A DNA stretch of 64,000 nucleotides from Planoprotostelium fungivorum (lineage: Eukaryota; Evosea; Variosea; Cavosteliida; Cavosteliaceae), in assembly GCA_003024175.1 (NCBI GenBank), contig MDYQ01000240.1, positions 1 through 64,000 on the forward strand, in the 5' to 3' direction. Positions 1-15,664 of this stretch are shown one piece after another. The notes under the pieces are model-generated. The model did not search any database, was not told the DNA's origin, and saw only the letters and a program-made list of their open reading frames with translations. Within the stretch, counting starts at the first letter, position 1; the number at the start of each line of letters is the position of its first letter. A program made the translations under genes and the position numbers.

Positions 1-415
1 AAACCCTAAACCCTAAACCCTAAACCCTAAACCCTAAACCCTAAACCCCAAAACCCAAAACCCAAAACCCTAAACCCTAAACCCTAAACCCTAAACCCTA
101 AACCCTAAACCCTAAACCCTATACCCTAAACCCTAAACCCTAAACCCTAAACCCTAAACCCTAAACCCTAAACCCTAAAACCCTAAACCCTAAACCCTAA
201 ACCCTAAACCCTAAACCCTAAACCCTAAACCCTAAACCCTCAACCCTAAACCCTAAACCCTAAACCCTAAACCCTAAACCCTAAACCCTAAACCCAACCC
301 CCCCCTAAACCCAAACCCAAACCCAAAACCCCAACCCTAAAACCCAAACCCTAAACCCTAAACCCTAAACCCTAAACCCTAAACCCTAAACCCTAAACCC
401 TAAACCCCTAAACCC
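1..415. repeat. telomere, (CCCTAAA)n / TTTAGGG type
   Basis: Heptamer CCCTAAA array with the C-rich strand reading 5' to 3', as expected at the left end of a chromosome. Degenerate units occur at about 46-75 (CCCAAAA), 120 (TATACCC), 240 (CTCAACCC) and 293-345 (C-rich and AAACCCAAACCC variants). From about 346 to 410 the units are again near perfect, right up to the junction with unique sequence at about 415/416. TTTAGGG is the Arabidopsis-type repeat, also found in some protists. There is no subtelomeric spacer between repeat and gene. Confidence 0.97.
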
Positions 416-2626
416 GTCGTTCCTGAGAATGCTAAGGCACCACCAAAGAGGGCAGAGCTTCTGGATACGGAGATGTCGTCGATCAATACGATACTCTTGC
501 CTAAAGTTCCAATGAAGATCGAACCACCTAGATTGTCCGCATTGTTACCTGTGGAATACTTCAGAAACAGTTGACGATGATCACATGTGAACGATGACTT
601 GGATGATGATCGCATGATGGAGATCATCACTCACCGATCCATTCTACATTTGTCACGTTGACCAGGTCAGGCGTTCCCTGAACAGACAGAGCACCACCCG
701 TCACCGCATCACCCAGGGAGACGATCGAGTCACGTAGAGTGAGAGAGCCAGAAGAGATGTCGCAGCTGATGGATCCACCAGAGACGGCCGCGTTCAGAGT
801 GAAATTCGTGTTGCTGATGGTGAAATCACCCGCACCAGATAAGGCCACGCTACCTCCATCGTTTTCGGCCACTCCTCCTGCCAATTGACAACGATCAATG
901 GTGATGACGGCACCCTGAAGCACTGATGAGTACGCGTCGATCGATCGTTTCATCTCACAGGGTTGAGTGAATTGACGTAGATGTGACCTCCATCCAGAGC
1001 TGATCGACCGTTGATCACGACGATGTGGGTGACGTCGATCTGCTGTGCTTGACCGTTGATGTAGATCGCTCCTCCTGCTCCACCCGCTGAGCTGTCTCGC
1101 ACGCTCAAATTGTTCAGAGTGATAGTGGAGAAGATGCCAGAGAGACTGACGGAGCCACCGTCCTGAGCCGAAGAGCTGGGAGAGAAGTTGGTCTGTTGGA
1201 TGCGAACGTCAGAGATGCTGCCCGATAGCTGCTTGTGATAGATGATGCCGGATCGACCGTAGGCGTTGTTAAATGTACAGTTTTGAATGTCGATGTTGGA
1301 ATCGGTCATCTTCCAAGCTGCAAAATCGATTCAGAGAAGATGATGATGAACGATCACGGATGAGCTGAAAGATCATTGATGGATTGATAGAAGGTAGATA
1401 TAGATGGTGGATGTGATGAACTCACAGGGGTAGAAGTAATCACGCAGATTAACAAAGAGGCAATTCCTGGCCACCACGAATGAGGGAGACGTGATGTTGA
1501 AGTAGTTGACGTTGTCGCTGGCCTGGTTCGATTCCACTCGATAGAAGATTCCACTGGTGTTCTCCACCCTCACGTTGAGATACTCGCTGACCGAAGATCC
1601 ACCGCTGTAGACGATGGCACCTCCCAGTGGTAGTTTGACGTTGGTGATGACAGTGTTCTGCAGGATGACGCCGTTCGGACCACCTCCGATGTGGATCATG
1701 TTGGAGGACAAGACCAAATTGTCGATTCTGGAGTCGGACAGAGTGATGTTTGCCTTCATCTGATTGGATCCGGTGCCGCCACCGTAATCGATGAGGCGAT
1801 TACCGGTGATGTTGAAGGCAGACAGACGACTGATGGTGACCTGAGCCGCCTGAAAGTATCCGGGTTCGACTGGGAGGCCGATGATGCCGGTCTTCAGGCC
1901 GGTGAATGTGATGTTGTCCATTTGATATGGAATGGGGGTCGTTGGAATGGAAGTGTTGAGAACGATCTGAATGGCAGAGCTGAGGGGAGAATTCTCAAAG
2001 ATGGAGTTGTTGATGAATGCCTGCGCTCTGTCGATGTAGAGGAGAGATCCACTGTTGATGGAACCGGAGAAGGTGCATTGGTCCACGGAAATTGGTATCA
2101 GCGAATAGACCTTCACTGTTTCGAGTCAGACTGCACGGGCTGAAGTGATGATTACCGATAGCGGCATTGATGAAAGTAACTCTTTGTAGTTGAAATGAAA
2201 GACCAGTGATGGCCCCGGTGGTGTTTTGAAGGAGAGTATAATTGAAGAATGTGACATCCGATATGCGAAATGCCTGATTAGCTCCTCCGTAGAAGTAAAA
2301 ATAACAATCCGTCAACACTGTGAGATTAGACCCCTGGAGGGTCACTTGTTTGGAATTCCAAATATAACTCCTCCGATCAGTTGAAATGTGGTGCGACAGC
2401 CTCACCTCGATTGGTTACAATTGTAACTTCCTGCAGCAAATTGAATGTTCAGTTCTGTATCGTTGCCCGTGGTCGACGCACTTAGAACTGAACGATTCAG
2501 CGTGCCGTCCTGCATGTAAAGTTACCCACCACTCTGGGCAGTTGCGGGAGTTATATACAATACGGCTGACTGCGAAGCCGAGAGGCTCAAGAGGACGAGA
2601 AGCAGTGTATACATTCGTGCTCCCAT
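416..2626 (-). pseudogene. beta-helix (Pmp-like) surface protein gene truncated by the telomere
   Basis: Reads leftward from Met at 2626 with a clear signal peptide (MGARMYTLLLVLLSLSASQS). Several exons follow, full of short GGA/GGS-x-I-x-x-SG repeats with Asn-rich turns (for example GGALAFSG, GGSVALSG, GGAIYING). These are typical of right-handed parallel beta-helix, polymorphic-outer-membrane-like ectodomains. Exon stretches are visible at about 1995-2405, 1373-2116, 950-1309, 627-953 and 416-630, separated by short GT-AG introns. The last exon runs straight into the telomeric repeat, so the 3' part (in the neighbour: membrane segment and kinase) is absent. The 5' end looks intact, so a telomere-ended transcript is possible, but I call the gene broken. 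Confidence 0.85.
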
Positions 2627-2835
2627 GCACACGTGCTTCCTGTTAAATGGCGTCGGCGTCCAGCTAGAAGTGCTCCTTCGTATTAAAATGCGCCGCACCA
2701 GATTTAAGTCTAACAAAACCACTCAATGCCTGCATTCTCTGCCCAAACTTGTCATCAGAGACATCTGAGCTAACCGCTTCCATATGTCAAACGCTAGATA
2801 GCGGGCACTTTTAGGATCAACGAACCCACGTCAAC
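2627..2835. promoter_or_regulatory. shared divergent upstream region of the two beta-helix genes
   Basis: About 209 bases between two head-to-head start codons (2626 on minus, 2836 on plus), so both promoters must lie here. I see no clear TATA box or other motif. The shared region suggests the two beta-helix genes arose by inverted duplication and may be co-regulated. Confidence 0.5.
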
Positions 2836-7912
<5,077 letters not shown>

Positions 7913-7961
7913 GGCTGAAATCGATAGACGAAATAGATGTTTAAGTATTACACGATTGTAT

Positions 7962-10900
7962 TTATGGGGAGATTGTGCCCGTCTGGTAGACTTGATCGTA
8001 ATTTGGATTATTCAGTTCGATCGCTCCAACTCCTCCTTTCAGCGTAGCATCATATCGGATGTCCAACGCGGGTACGCGGCATCCTCCTTCGTCCAAGCAC
8101 CACAGAGCCAGAGCAAATGTGTTTTCTCCTCCATAGTTTACGACGCCCTTCGGCACTGGAAACGAAAACTGCACGTGTCATCTAACATGATGCATCACAT
8201 GATCATCTCGATCATGGAAGAGTATAGAATTCACCTGAGGTCCCAGACGATTGACGATCCTGCCGTATTGCCAGCCATTCACGTACAATTTGACTCGATA
8301 GTCTCCCTCACCCTGCTTGAATTGAAATGAGATGGGTACATCGTGGTCGTCTGCAATATCGAGAGAGAAAGAAGAGCGGTAAAATGCCACCGTAACGTTC
8401 TCAACACCATCAAAAGGCGATCCTGTACTGCATCAGAGATGGTCACACCAAATGGAGTAATTGTGAAGAATCACCGGTGGACCAATCGGTGTCGTTGTAG
8501 TCTGGCAGGTGCCAACCTTCTCTCTCGCCGTACAATCCTCCGACGTTCAGTACGCCTCGGACCTATATACGTAAGAACGGTACGTTCAAGTCTCCCTGTC
8601 ACCTTGTCGGGAAAATCAGAAAATCCGCCGAGATTTCCTTGTACTTTCCAATAACTGAAATTTCCACCTGTACACGTTCAGCTCGACTCCAACATGTCAT
8701 AAGAATGAAAATCATAGAAATAAAAAAGGATTTCGTTAAGAATAAAATCACACCTTGAAGCTCGTAGCCCACCAATCCGTATGGATATTTCGGATCGTTC
8801 AGTCCCGCCTTCTGGCCACTCTCGTATAGACCCATGTGATCTTGTAACACCGTGATGACATTGTCCTCCCCCACCTACGTTCAAGATGAATCGTCGACGA
8901 ACACATGTGATGTTGTCGTGATTTGGGCAAGAGAAGACGATGTACCTGAAGTGAAGACGGGGGAATTTGAAACATCGCATTCTTGTGGTCCAATCGATCT
9001 CCTTGAAAGATTTTTCCAAGAGAAATTCCGTTGATAAACACGGACGCGGCGGACCACTGACCTACCCCCACTCAATCACCGAAATTTCATCGAAATTTCA
9101 CCTCCAGACAGTGCCAACTTGACGTGACTCTCTCTACCATTTGCAGTAAAGTGTCCCCTCCACAAGATGTTACCGCTAATGAAACCGTAATCGGCTGAAA
9201 ACAACAACCAGGGACCACCGAACACATTCGAAGCCTGGCTGAACGATGAAGTCGCATTCGCAGCCACCCAGCCGCCGTCGTCGTAAGTCGAGAGGGTCTC
9301 GGGCAGGCTGTCTCTCATCTACAACGAGTCAAATTCGTTCGAACGAAAATTCACCTTCCAAGATCTGAAAGTGGCAGGTGTAAATGTGGACGGACCCTGC
9401 ACGACGATTTCTAACCAACCGAATGGGGTGATGTTCGTCTCCACATCCTCTCCGTTAAATCGTACGGAATTCATTTGTCTCTTCGTCTTCACGAGGAGAG
9501 TTGTAGTCACGTTGACGTCTCCCCAAATGTGGATGACGTCATGGATGACGCTCGAGTTGCGTACGAGGTAGGGACCGAAGAGGAGTGCGGTGTCGTTGGT
9601 GCCGATGGAGTAATAAGAAGAGAGGGAGTCGGTGGAATTGGATAAGGTGGGTTGAAAGAATCGACCAGATGTGGTGGTGTCAGACATGATGACATTGACA
9701 TCGCGCCCATTCGATTGTAGATGAAGCAGTGTGACACCTGCAACACGTGAGCCATACTGCACTCCGCGAAATTTAGTGGAAGAGTATATGAATCTCTTCA
9801 CGTGAAAAATCAAGGAAAATTGGATGAAATTTCACCTCTTCCAGTGAATGCGAATCGGATCAATAGATCTCCCCCTCGCTTCACGCTCGAAAATTTGACG
9901 GCCGTTCCTTCTATTTGAAACCTCTTCACCGCAGCATCAGCAGCCCCCTCCACTACCGCCTCGTACAATTCTCCGATATCTCCGTACGTAACGATGACGT
10001 CATCACCAGCGATGGTATCTGCGATCATGATGGCCGCAGTACAATAGACCAAGATTGATCGACCAAAGTGAAGATAAGTCGACACGATCCGTGAGTCTCT
10101 GCCCACCAGCCGCATCTTCGTTGTAGATGGGATCGATAGAGGGCCCGTGGGAAGATCGACCTGTCAGATATGTCGGATTGACGGGTGATGGTGTCATCAC
10201 CTTCAAGTTGAAAGAAGTGGTGGATGTGCTGGTGGAATCATCGTGGCGTACGACGTAAAATGTAGCACGTGTGTCTACATTTTGAAGAACCGTAGTGAAA
10301 ATCTTTTCGTCGGTGGTAAAATTCGTGCCCGATCCGATGATCTGCGAGTTTTCATTGGAATTTCAACTCGAAATCATCGCACCTTGGTGTGGAGGAGATC
10401 GCGGTTACGCAGGAAGAGGGCGATCCTCTTGATCTCTTCGTGTTTATCTCGTAAGAGACGATTCTCGTTGATGGGAGCACCGTAATCGTAGCTGGTGTAG
10501 ACACCTGGGAGGATAGTCAGGTCGATGAAGAAGAACGACTCACCTGGCTCAGCTAAGCCACCCCAATTGGTTCCACCGTAGAACTATTCTTATTTCAATC
10601 GCGGTTCTCTTATTCTACATCCGATTTCCATTCTCATATTTGATAGAAACTCTCCTCACCATGTACAGATTCATCATCTTCATGTTGGATGCCAAATTGT
10701 TGATGTAAAATACTCTGCAAAAGTCCACGCCCGTGAACTCTGCACACTTTTCGTAACCAGCTCCACGAAATGGATCAAACGATCCCCCCTGAAATTCTGG
10801 TATGAAACAAGGCTCGGTCGGATTCGCAGATTCATGATACGCCGCGTAATCTGCGACACGTCAGCGATACGACCCTACCTACAACGCTCGAGTGAATACG

Positions 10901-12100
10901 ACATCTCATAGATCTAAAAATAGATCACCGGTGTGTACGCCGCTCCATTTCTCAGGCTGAGAGCAATCGAAGCCGAGCGGATACGAATCCCAGCCGTAGA
11001 TGTCAGGTTTAGCCGGACCACTCGTCCACTTTTTCCCCTGGCTGACGTCGTTTACAAAGATGGGAATGACGAGACCGTCCTCTCTGAAAGCTTCTTCTAC
11101 TTGTCGCATGTATGGTGTCGTGTAGGTACCAGGGCCGAACTCGTTCTCTATCGTTCGCTCCATCAGATGGGATGAAACGTTACAACGTGATGTTATATAA
11201 AAATGTAGGATCGAGAAAGAGGTAAAGGAGGGGGCGAGAGTGAAGATAAAGAAAATGAAGAGGTGGAGTGTGAGACGGCACCTGATTGGATGAGAATGAC
11301 TGGACCATTATTGTCGACTTGATGTGGTCTAGTGAGTTCATCCAACTTTCTGATGTAAGGCCTCCATGCATCGTAATAACTCGTGGCGTTTGTCCGCAGA
11401 TCACCCTGAATGGTCGTCACCCAACCGGGGATGCCTGAATTGTACGTGAGAAGTCGTGGAGATTTCGAGTTACGTACCACCCGCCGTCGTCTCGGCATTG
11501 ATGTAAGGTCCTGGCCTCATGATCACCCACACACCGACCTGTGGTCTCGTCATCATGGTCTTCAGCCGTGTCGGTGCATGACAGCAGACGTGTGTTCGGA
11601 CGTATCTATAGAAGAAGCAAAACGGTCCACCTCTCTCGCAGCTTGGAAGAGTGACTCTAAACTTCGGTAATGATCAAAGTCCAATGTTTTATCGTTTGGT
11701 GAGATGAGTCCCCAGTGAAAGTAAACGCTGACGGCGTTGAGACCTCCCGCCTTCACTTTCTCCAAGATGTCCCTCCATAATCTGAAGACATATGTCAGTA
11801 TCATTAGATCTGATTCAGGATAGTGATCCAGATGAGTAAAATATGGCGTCTCAAAGATGTCCAATGTTATGACGTCATTCATCACCCTGGCACTGGAAGG
11901 CGAAATGTGTGAAATTCTCCAGAGAAGATGAATAGCCGCTGTCCATTAATGAATAAAGTTGTATCGTCCCAAGTCACAGATGTAGAAGTCGATGTGGATC
12001 CCTACAAACTGCGTTGAATATAAAGAAGAATCAAGACGAAAACCTGCGCGGAAGCCCACAGAAAGAGGAGACAGACCAAGATGATGTGTGACGTGCGCAT
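7962..12100 (-). CDS. secreted beta-galactosidase, glycoside hydrolase family 35
   Basis: Start ATG at 12100 encodes a signal peptide ([19 protein letters not shown]) on its own exon. The next exons read [16 protein letters not shown] and [19 protein letters not shown], the classic GH35 N-terminus. The acid/base Glu lies in ILIQSENEFGPG and the nucleophile Glu in PEFQGGSFD near 10790; FYGGTNWGG follows near 10570. The C-terminal half matches the jelly-roll domains of large fungal-type beta-galactosidases ([20 protein letters not shown]). Total is roughly 1,000 residues over many introns, one only 36 nt. The stop TAA at 7962 is 49 bases from the stop of the convergent kinase gene. It should hydrolyse terminal beta-galactosides outside the cell or in food vacuoles. 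Exon joins are not all resolved. Confidence 0.93.
9062..9101 (-). other. stereotyped short intron (GTGAAATTTCG type)
   Basis: A 40-nt intron in the beta-galactosidase, joining exons ...LSG and GQWSAAS. It begins GTGAAATTTCGATGAAATTTC, a tandem GAAATTTC, and ends GGGGGTAG. The start matches introns in other genes of the window. Confidence 0.8.
9319..9354 (-). other. 36-nt intron made mostly of an inverted repeat
   Basis: Between exons ending in SWK and starting in MRDSLPE of the beta-galactosidase (phase 0, confirmed by the reading frame on both sides). On the minus strand it starts GTGAATTTTCGTTCG, is self-complementary around TTCGAA, and ends TGACTCGTTGTAG. It is among the shortest introns I can verify in the window. 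Confidence 0.85.
9796..9835 (-). other. stereotyped short intron (GTGAAATTTC type)
   Basis: A 40-nt intron in the beta-galactosidase, beginning GTGAAATTTCATCC on the minus strand and ending CACGTGAAG. Downstream the frame resumes as RFIYSSTKF. Confidence 0.7.
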
Positions 12101-12304
12101 GGTAAAACGAAAACAGATGGGAGAAAATGTTTGTCTTTGTAGATGATGCTGACAAACGTTCAAAAAAGGGCACTCGAAGGGTATGAAGGACCGATGTACT
12201 ACGAATACATGAGGACTATGGACGATGAAGATGTATGGCCCGTCACTTGATTTATCCTCACAAAATTGTGTTCTTAGGTTGCCGCACGACCACTGCCGAA
12301 TGAT

Positions 12305-12871
12305 TTAACGGGGTAGCAATGCCTTCTTCTCCTCTTCGCGACTCGCCATCGCTTTAAGACAGCACCAGACAATGGACACGCCGACTGCCAAGAAGACAAC
12401 GACCATCACGATGGAGGCACACGCTGTTTCACATCAGTTTCGAAACCTTTCGTCGCAGTGCATTAACTCACAACTTCCGCATGAACCACCTCCTCCACTG
12501 TATCCACTGCTGGAGCTCGTATATCCACCACTGCTGGAGCTCGTATATCCACCACTGCTGCCATAGCCTCCACTAGATGAGCCGTGGCCGCCACTAGTAC
12601 CTTCCCCATCGATGTCACCCGAACCTCCTGAGGAATATTCCCCCGTAGAACTTCTATACCCCGAAGATGATGTTCCGTGTTCGCCAGTAGAACTTCTATA
12701 CCCCGAAGATGATGTTCCATGTTCTCCAGTGGAGCTTCTATGCCCTGAAGAAGATGTTCCGTGATATGATGTGCCTGGCTCCCCGTGAGCTCCACTCCCC
12801 TTAGACAGACAGGGTGCGACGATCGATAGTGCCAATAAGGTTATAGATAGGTAGACGATCGTGGTCCTCAT
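12305..12871 (-). CDS. small Gly/Ser-rich single-pass membrane protein
   Basis: Start ATG at 12871 gives a signal peptide (MRTTIVYLSITLLALSIV), then a low-complexity ectodomain with a repeated unit SSSGYRSSTGEHGT (three copies), GDIDGEGTSGG and SGYSGGGGSCGS. An intron at 12424-12471 (48 nt) precedes an exon with a membrane helix (IVMVVVFLAVGVSIVWCC), a short tail LKAMASREEEKKALLPR and the stop at 12305. About 170 residues. It is the divergent paralogue of the gene at 13155. I recognise no known family; it looks like a small cell-surface protein with a basic/acidic cytoplasmic tail. Function unknown. Confidence 0.85.
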
Positions 12872-13154
12872 GTTGTTGTCGTGAGCTCTGCCCCAGGGAG
12901 CGGTAGATTTCGCGGTCTGTAGCGACCATCCACAACGACTGAGAAATCTCAATTGAGATTTGATTTTTCTACACCACTCAGCCGTTATTTTAGAAAGCTC
13001 TACAAATTCACCTCCACTCTGACCAACACCGTCTTCGCTTGGAGGTGTATATCATGAGAAACTGCAATACACATCACTCACTGTAGATCCTTCCTTCTCT
13101 TCACATCGCGAAATCTGATTCTCTTCCGTTCTTCATAAACATCACCACAACATT
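12872..13154. promoter_or_regulatory. divergent upstream region of the Gly/Ser-rich pair
   Basis: 283 bases between the start codons of two head-to-head paralogues. It must hold both promoters. No motif is recognised with confidence. Confidence 0.5.
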
Positions 13155-13731
13155 ATGAGAGCCACAAACACCTACCTGTCTATCATCCTGTTATTCTCAT
13201 GCATCTTAGTGCCTTGTCTCTCAAAGAGAGGAGTCGGTGAGCCAGGAACGATGGGGGAGCCTGGAACATCTGGTTCTACTGGAGAATTCTCTTCTGGATA
13301 TGGTGAATCAGGCTATGGTGGCTCTACGGGAGAATTTTCATCAGGGGGCACGGGTGACATCGATGGAGAGGGTACCAGTGGAGGGTTCAGCTCAACTAGC
13401 GGAAGTTCTAGCAGCAGTGGTGGATACGGCAGCAGCAGTGGATACGGCAGTGGTGGTTACTCGAGCTCCAGCAGCGGATATAGTGGAGGAGGTGGATCCT
13501 GCGGAAGTTGTGAGTATATAATGATGCACAATGATCAAACATGTACTGATGAAAACAGCGTGTTCTTTCATCGTGATCGCCACAGTGGTTGTGGTGGTCA
13601 TTCTGTCCTTGGTCTTCTGCTGCCTCAAAGCTATGTCGTCAAGCAGCGACGAAGAGAAGAAGACACTGCTGCCCAGTTCTCATGTGACACATGTTGCGAA
13701 CCGTTCAGGCTGTCCATCGGCTGTCGTTTGA
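13155..13731 (+). CDS. small Gly/Ser-rich single-pass membrane protein, divergent paralogue
   Basis: Mirror-image paralogue of 12305-12871. The signal peptide is MRATNTYLSIILLFSCILV, followed by PGTSGSTGEFSSG repeats, the shared GDIDGEGTSGG and the shared SGYSGGGGSCGS. An intron at 13510-13558 (49 nt) sits at exactly the same codon as in the other copy. The second exon gives a Cys-flanked membrane helix (FIVIATVVVVVILSLVFCC), a tail LKAMSSSSDEEKKTLLP and a C-terminal extension the other copy lacks; the stop TGA ends at 13731. The conserved tail core (CCLKAM...EEKK.LLP) suggests a cytoplasmic function or sorting signal. Function unknown. Confidence 0.85.
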
Positions 13732-14165
13732 CGTCTCATGCGATCGAGGGAATTTGTACAAATAGATACGATTTGATTCATCATTTCATTATGAATCTTG
13801 TCTATTCTATCATGATGTGCGCTTCGCTATAGAACGGATCATCATCTCTCGTCTCAGAACTTCTGTTGTCGAATTGTCGAACAGGAGGTACACAAGAATC
13901 TAATGGTGTTCATCTGTTTATTCGGAAGCAAAATGGCTTGAAGCTTGTCATCACACATCGTCAACGTTGGAGCCCAACGGTGATGGTGACAGTGATGATG
14001 AGATAAGGGTGATAGAATAACCTATCACGGGTCTTTGATTCTAAGGAGTATTTTCTGACTGGTGTCTATACCTACCGTCGTCAATCTCCATCGGTCGATA
14101 CTTAACGCATCGATCGATCGATGCACCGCGTTGTGGTCAAATTTGATCTCACCAGCTAAAATGTT
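13732..14165. other. intergenic, no gene seen
   Basis: No supported coding region, RNA gene or repeat seen. It lies between the Gly/Ser-rich gene and a decayed member of the Ser/Thr-stalk family. Confidence 0.5.
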
Positions 14166-14440
14166 TTGGAGAGGAATCAACGTTCAAGTCTCTGTCGTCC
14201 TGACGACGGCTTCTTCACACCCGTTTATTCTGCCCCTTCCCCGGCCCATTTCTCTCACGTTATGGTCTACAGCACCACCCTTCCCAACATCCGCATATCC
14301 CAAATATGTGACGACAAGTTGCTGTTAGATTCCTTTGTGGTAGCCATCTGCTCTTCGTATCAGATGGTAATCCATGGCTCATTCTCCGCTGGCAAGCCCA
14401 TCCCGATTCCCTCTTGGAGTGAACATGGTTCAAATTGACG
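14166..14440 (+). pseudogene. remnant of the Ser/Thr-stalk surface-protein family (exon 2)
   Basis: An open stretch reads GFFTPVYSAPSPAHFSH and then ICDDKLLLDSF. It aligns with exon 2 of the full family genes at 15665, 19736 and 59060, which have GFFSPVYSSPSPAYF or a close variant and CDGQ/CDGK at the same spacing. No signal-peptide exon is seen upstream and no later exons downstream, so this is an isolated exon relic. Confidence 0.7.
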
Positions 14441-15664
14441 ATCAGCGTTCCTCAATCCACCTGAGAGTTCTAAAACGGTTGAACACCTCCGATGATGATA
14501 ATCATTTTCATCTTGAGAGAAAGACTTTCCTTTACGAAATTGGAGGTCAGTGAGAGGACAGTTGGAGAATAAAATAGAGACCGCATCTACCCATCCCTGC
14601 CTATGATCGGCTGGTGATTTTATAATGCTCTCTTCTTTTCCATCATGAAGGGCTTCCGTTGAACATGAATGGTTCACATCGTACCAAGGACGATCGAGTT
14701 GGTGATCAACTCGTTCGGGCTCGCCGTGGTATAACGTCCGCCACACGAGGTTGTACCATACGCCTTTCTGTGTAAAGGAAGATCAGATGAGCACACCTCG
14801 TTCGAAACGAACATGGTCAGTGTCACTGAGAGTATTTGATGAAAGCAGCATGATGTGTGTGGCAATGTGTGCTGTTGTTCAAAAGCTCACCTTCATCTTT
14901 TGATCGGCTATACCACAAAATCTTTGTGTCACCTTCAAGAATGGAGTCTGACAAAGCCGCCACATACTCTTAGAACATCCCAAATCTCCGCACGTTGATC
15001 ATCTGTTCAGATTGTTAAAATGGTTCCTCTTTTTCTTCTTAGCCGAGGCGTGGTAAATGATATATCGACAAAACCAAAAACCTGTCCATATATCCAGTCC
15101 ACCCGCTCTTCGAATGCGTCTTCATCGTCGATTGTCTTCTAAATCTTGTGGCGGTGCAGTATCACGAGGTGTTGAAGAGGAAACCGTTCTTCGTTTGTCG
15201 AGAGCCGACCAGAAGATGGCTCCTCTCCTTCAGGCTAAGTTGATCGTATGTCACGGCCTCATGCCAATCGCGCAGATTGTAGAAGGAGCAATATTATTAT
15301 TATATCATGGATTAATTTTTGGATCCATGTTCCAAATTTACCTGTGTTTACGAACATTATGATCCAAATGCGGACAGAGAACCCAAGGGAAAGGGAACAT
15401 GATCTTCGGAAACCAGAAGCTGTCAACTGATCTGCCGTAGATCGGACCCAAATGATGAAGTAAATCTGACGTTGAGGGGTTTAGGGTCAGAAGGTTGAGA
15501 TCGATCTCCTGGATAATTATCACGAACAGGGAGGGGTGGTTCGTCCCTGCATGACTCTCTGACAGATTTCAGTGCTTTCGCACCGTATTATCTGATAAGG
15601 ATCGGCCCTTAACTGGAAACTCGATTTTTGCTCGCCACACTCCATTCTCTCTCTCATCGGCAAC
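14441..15664. other. intergenic, decayed sequence, no gene seen
   Basis: About 1.2 kb without a supported gene. A few open frames of 60-130 codons occur on both strands, but none shows a family motif, a signal peptide or a consistent exon series. A telomere-like GGTTTAGGG lies near 15479. It may hold eroded 3' exons of the 14166 remnant, which I could not confirm. Confidence 0.4.

Noticed and set aside
1-415. Regular repeats that could suggest a CRISPR-like array
   Set aside because: Units are 7 bases with no spacers and match the telomere repeat.
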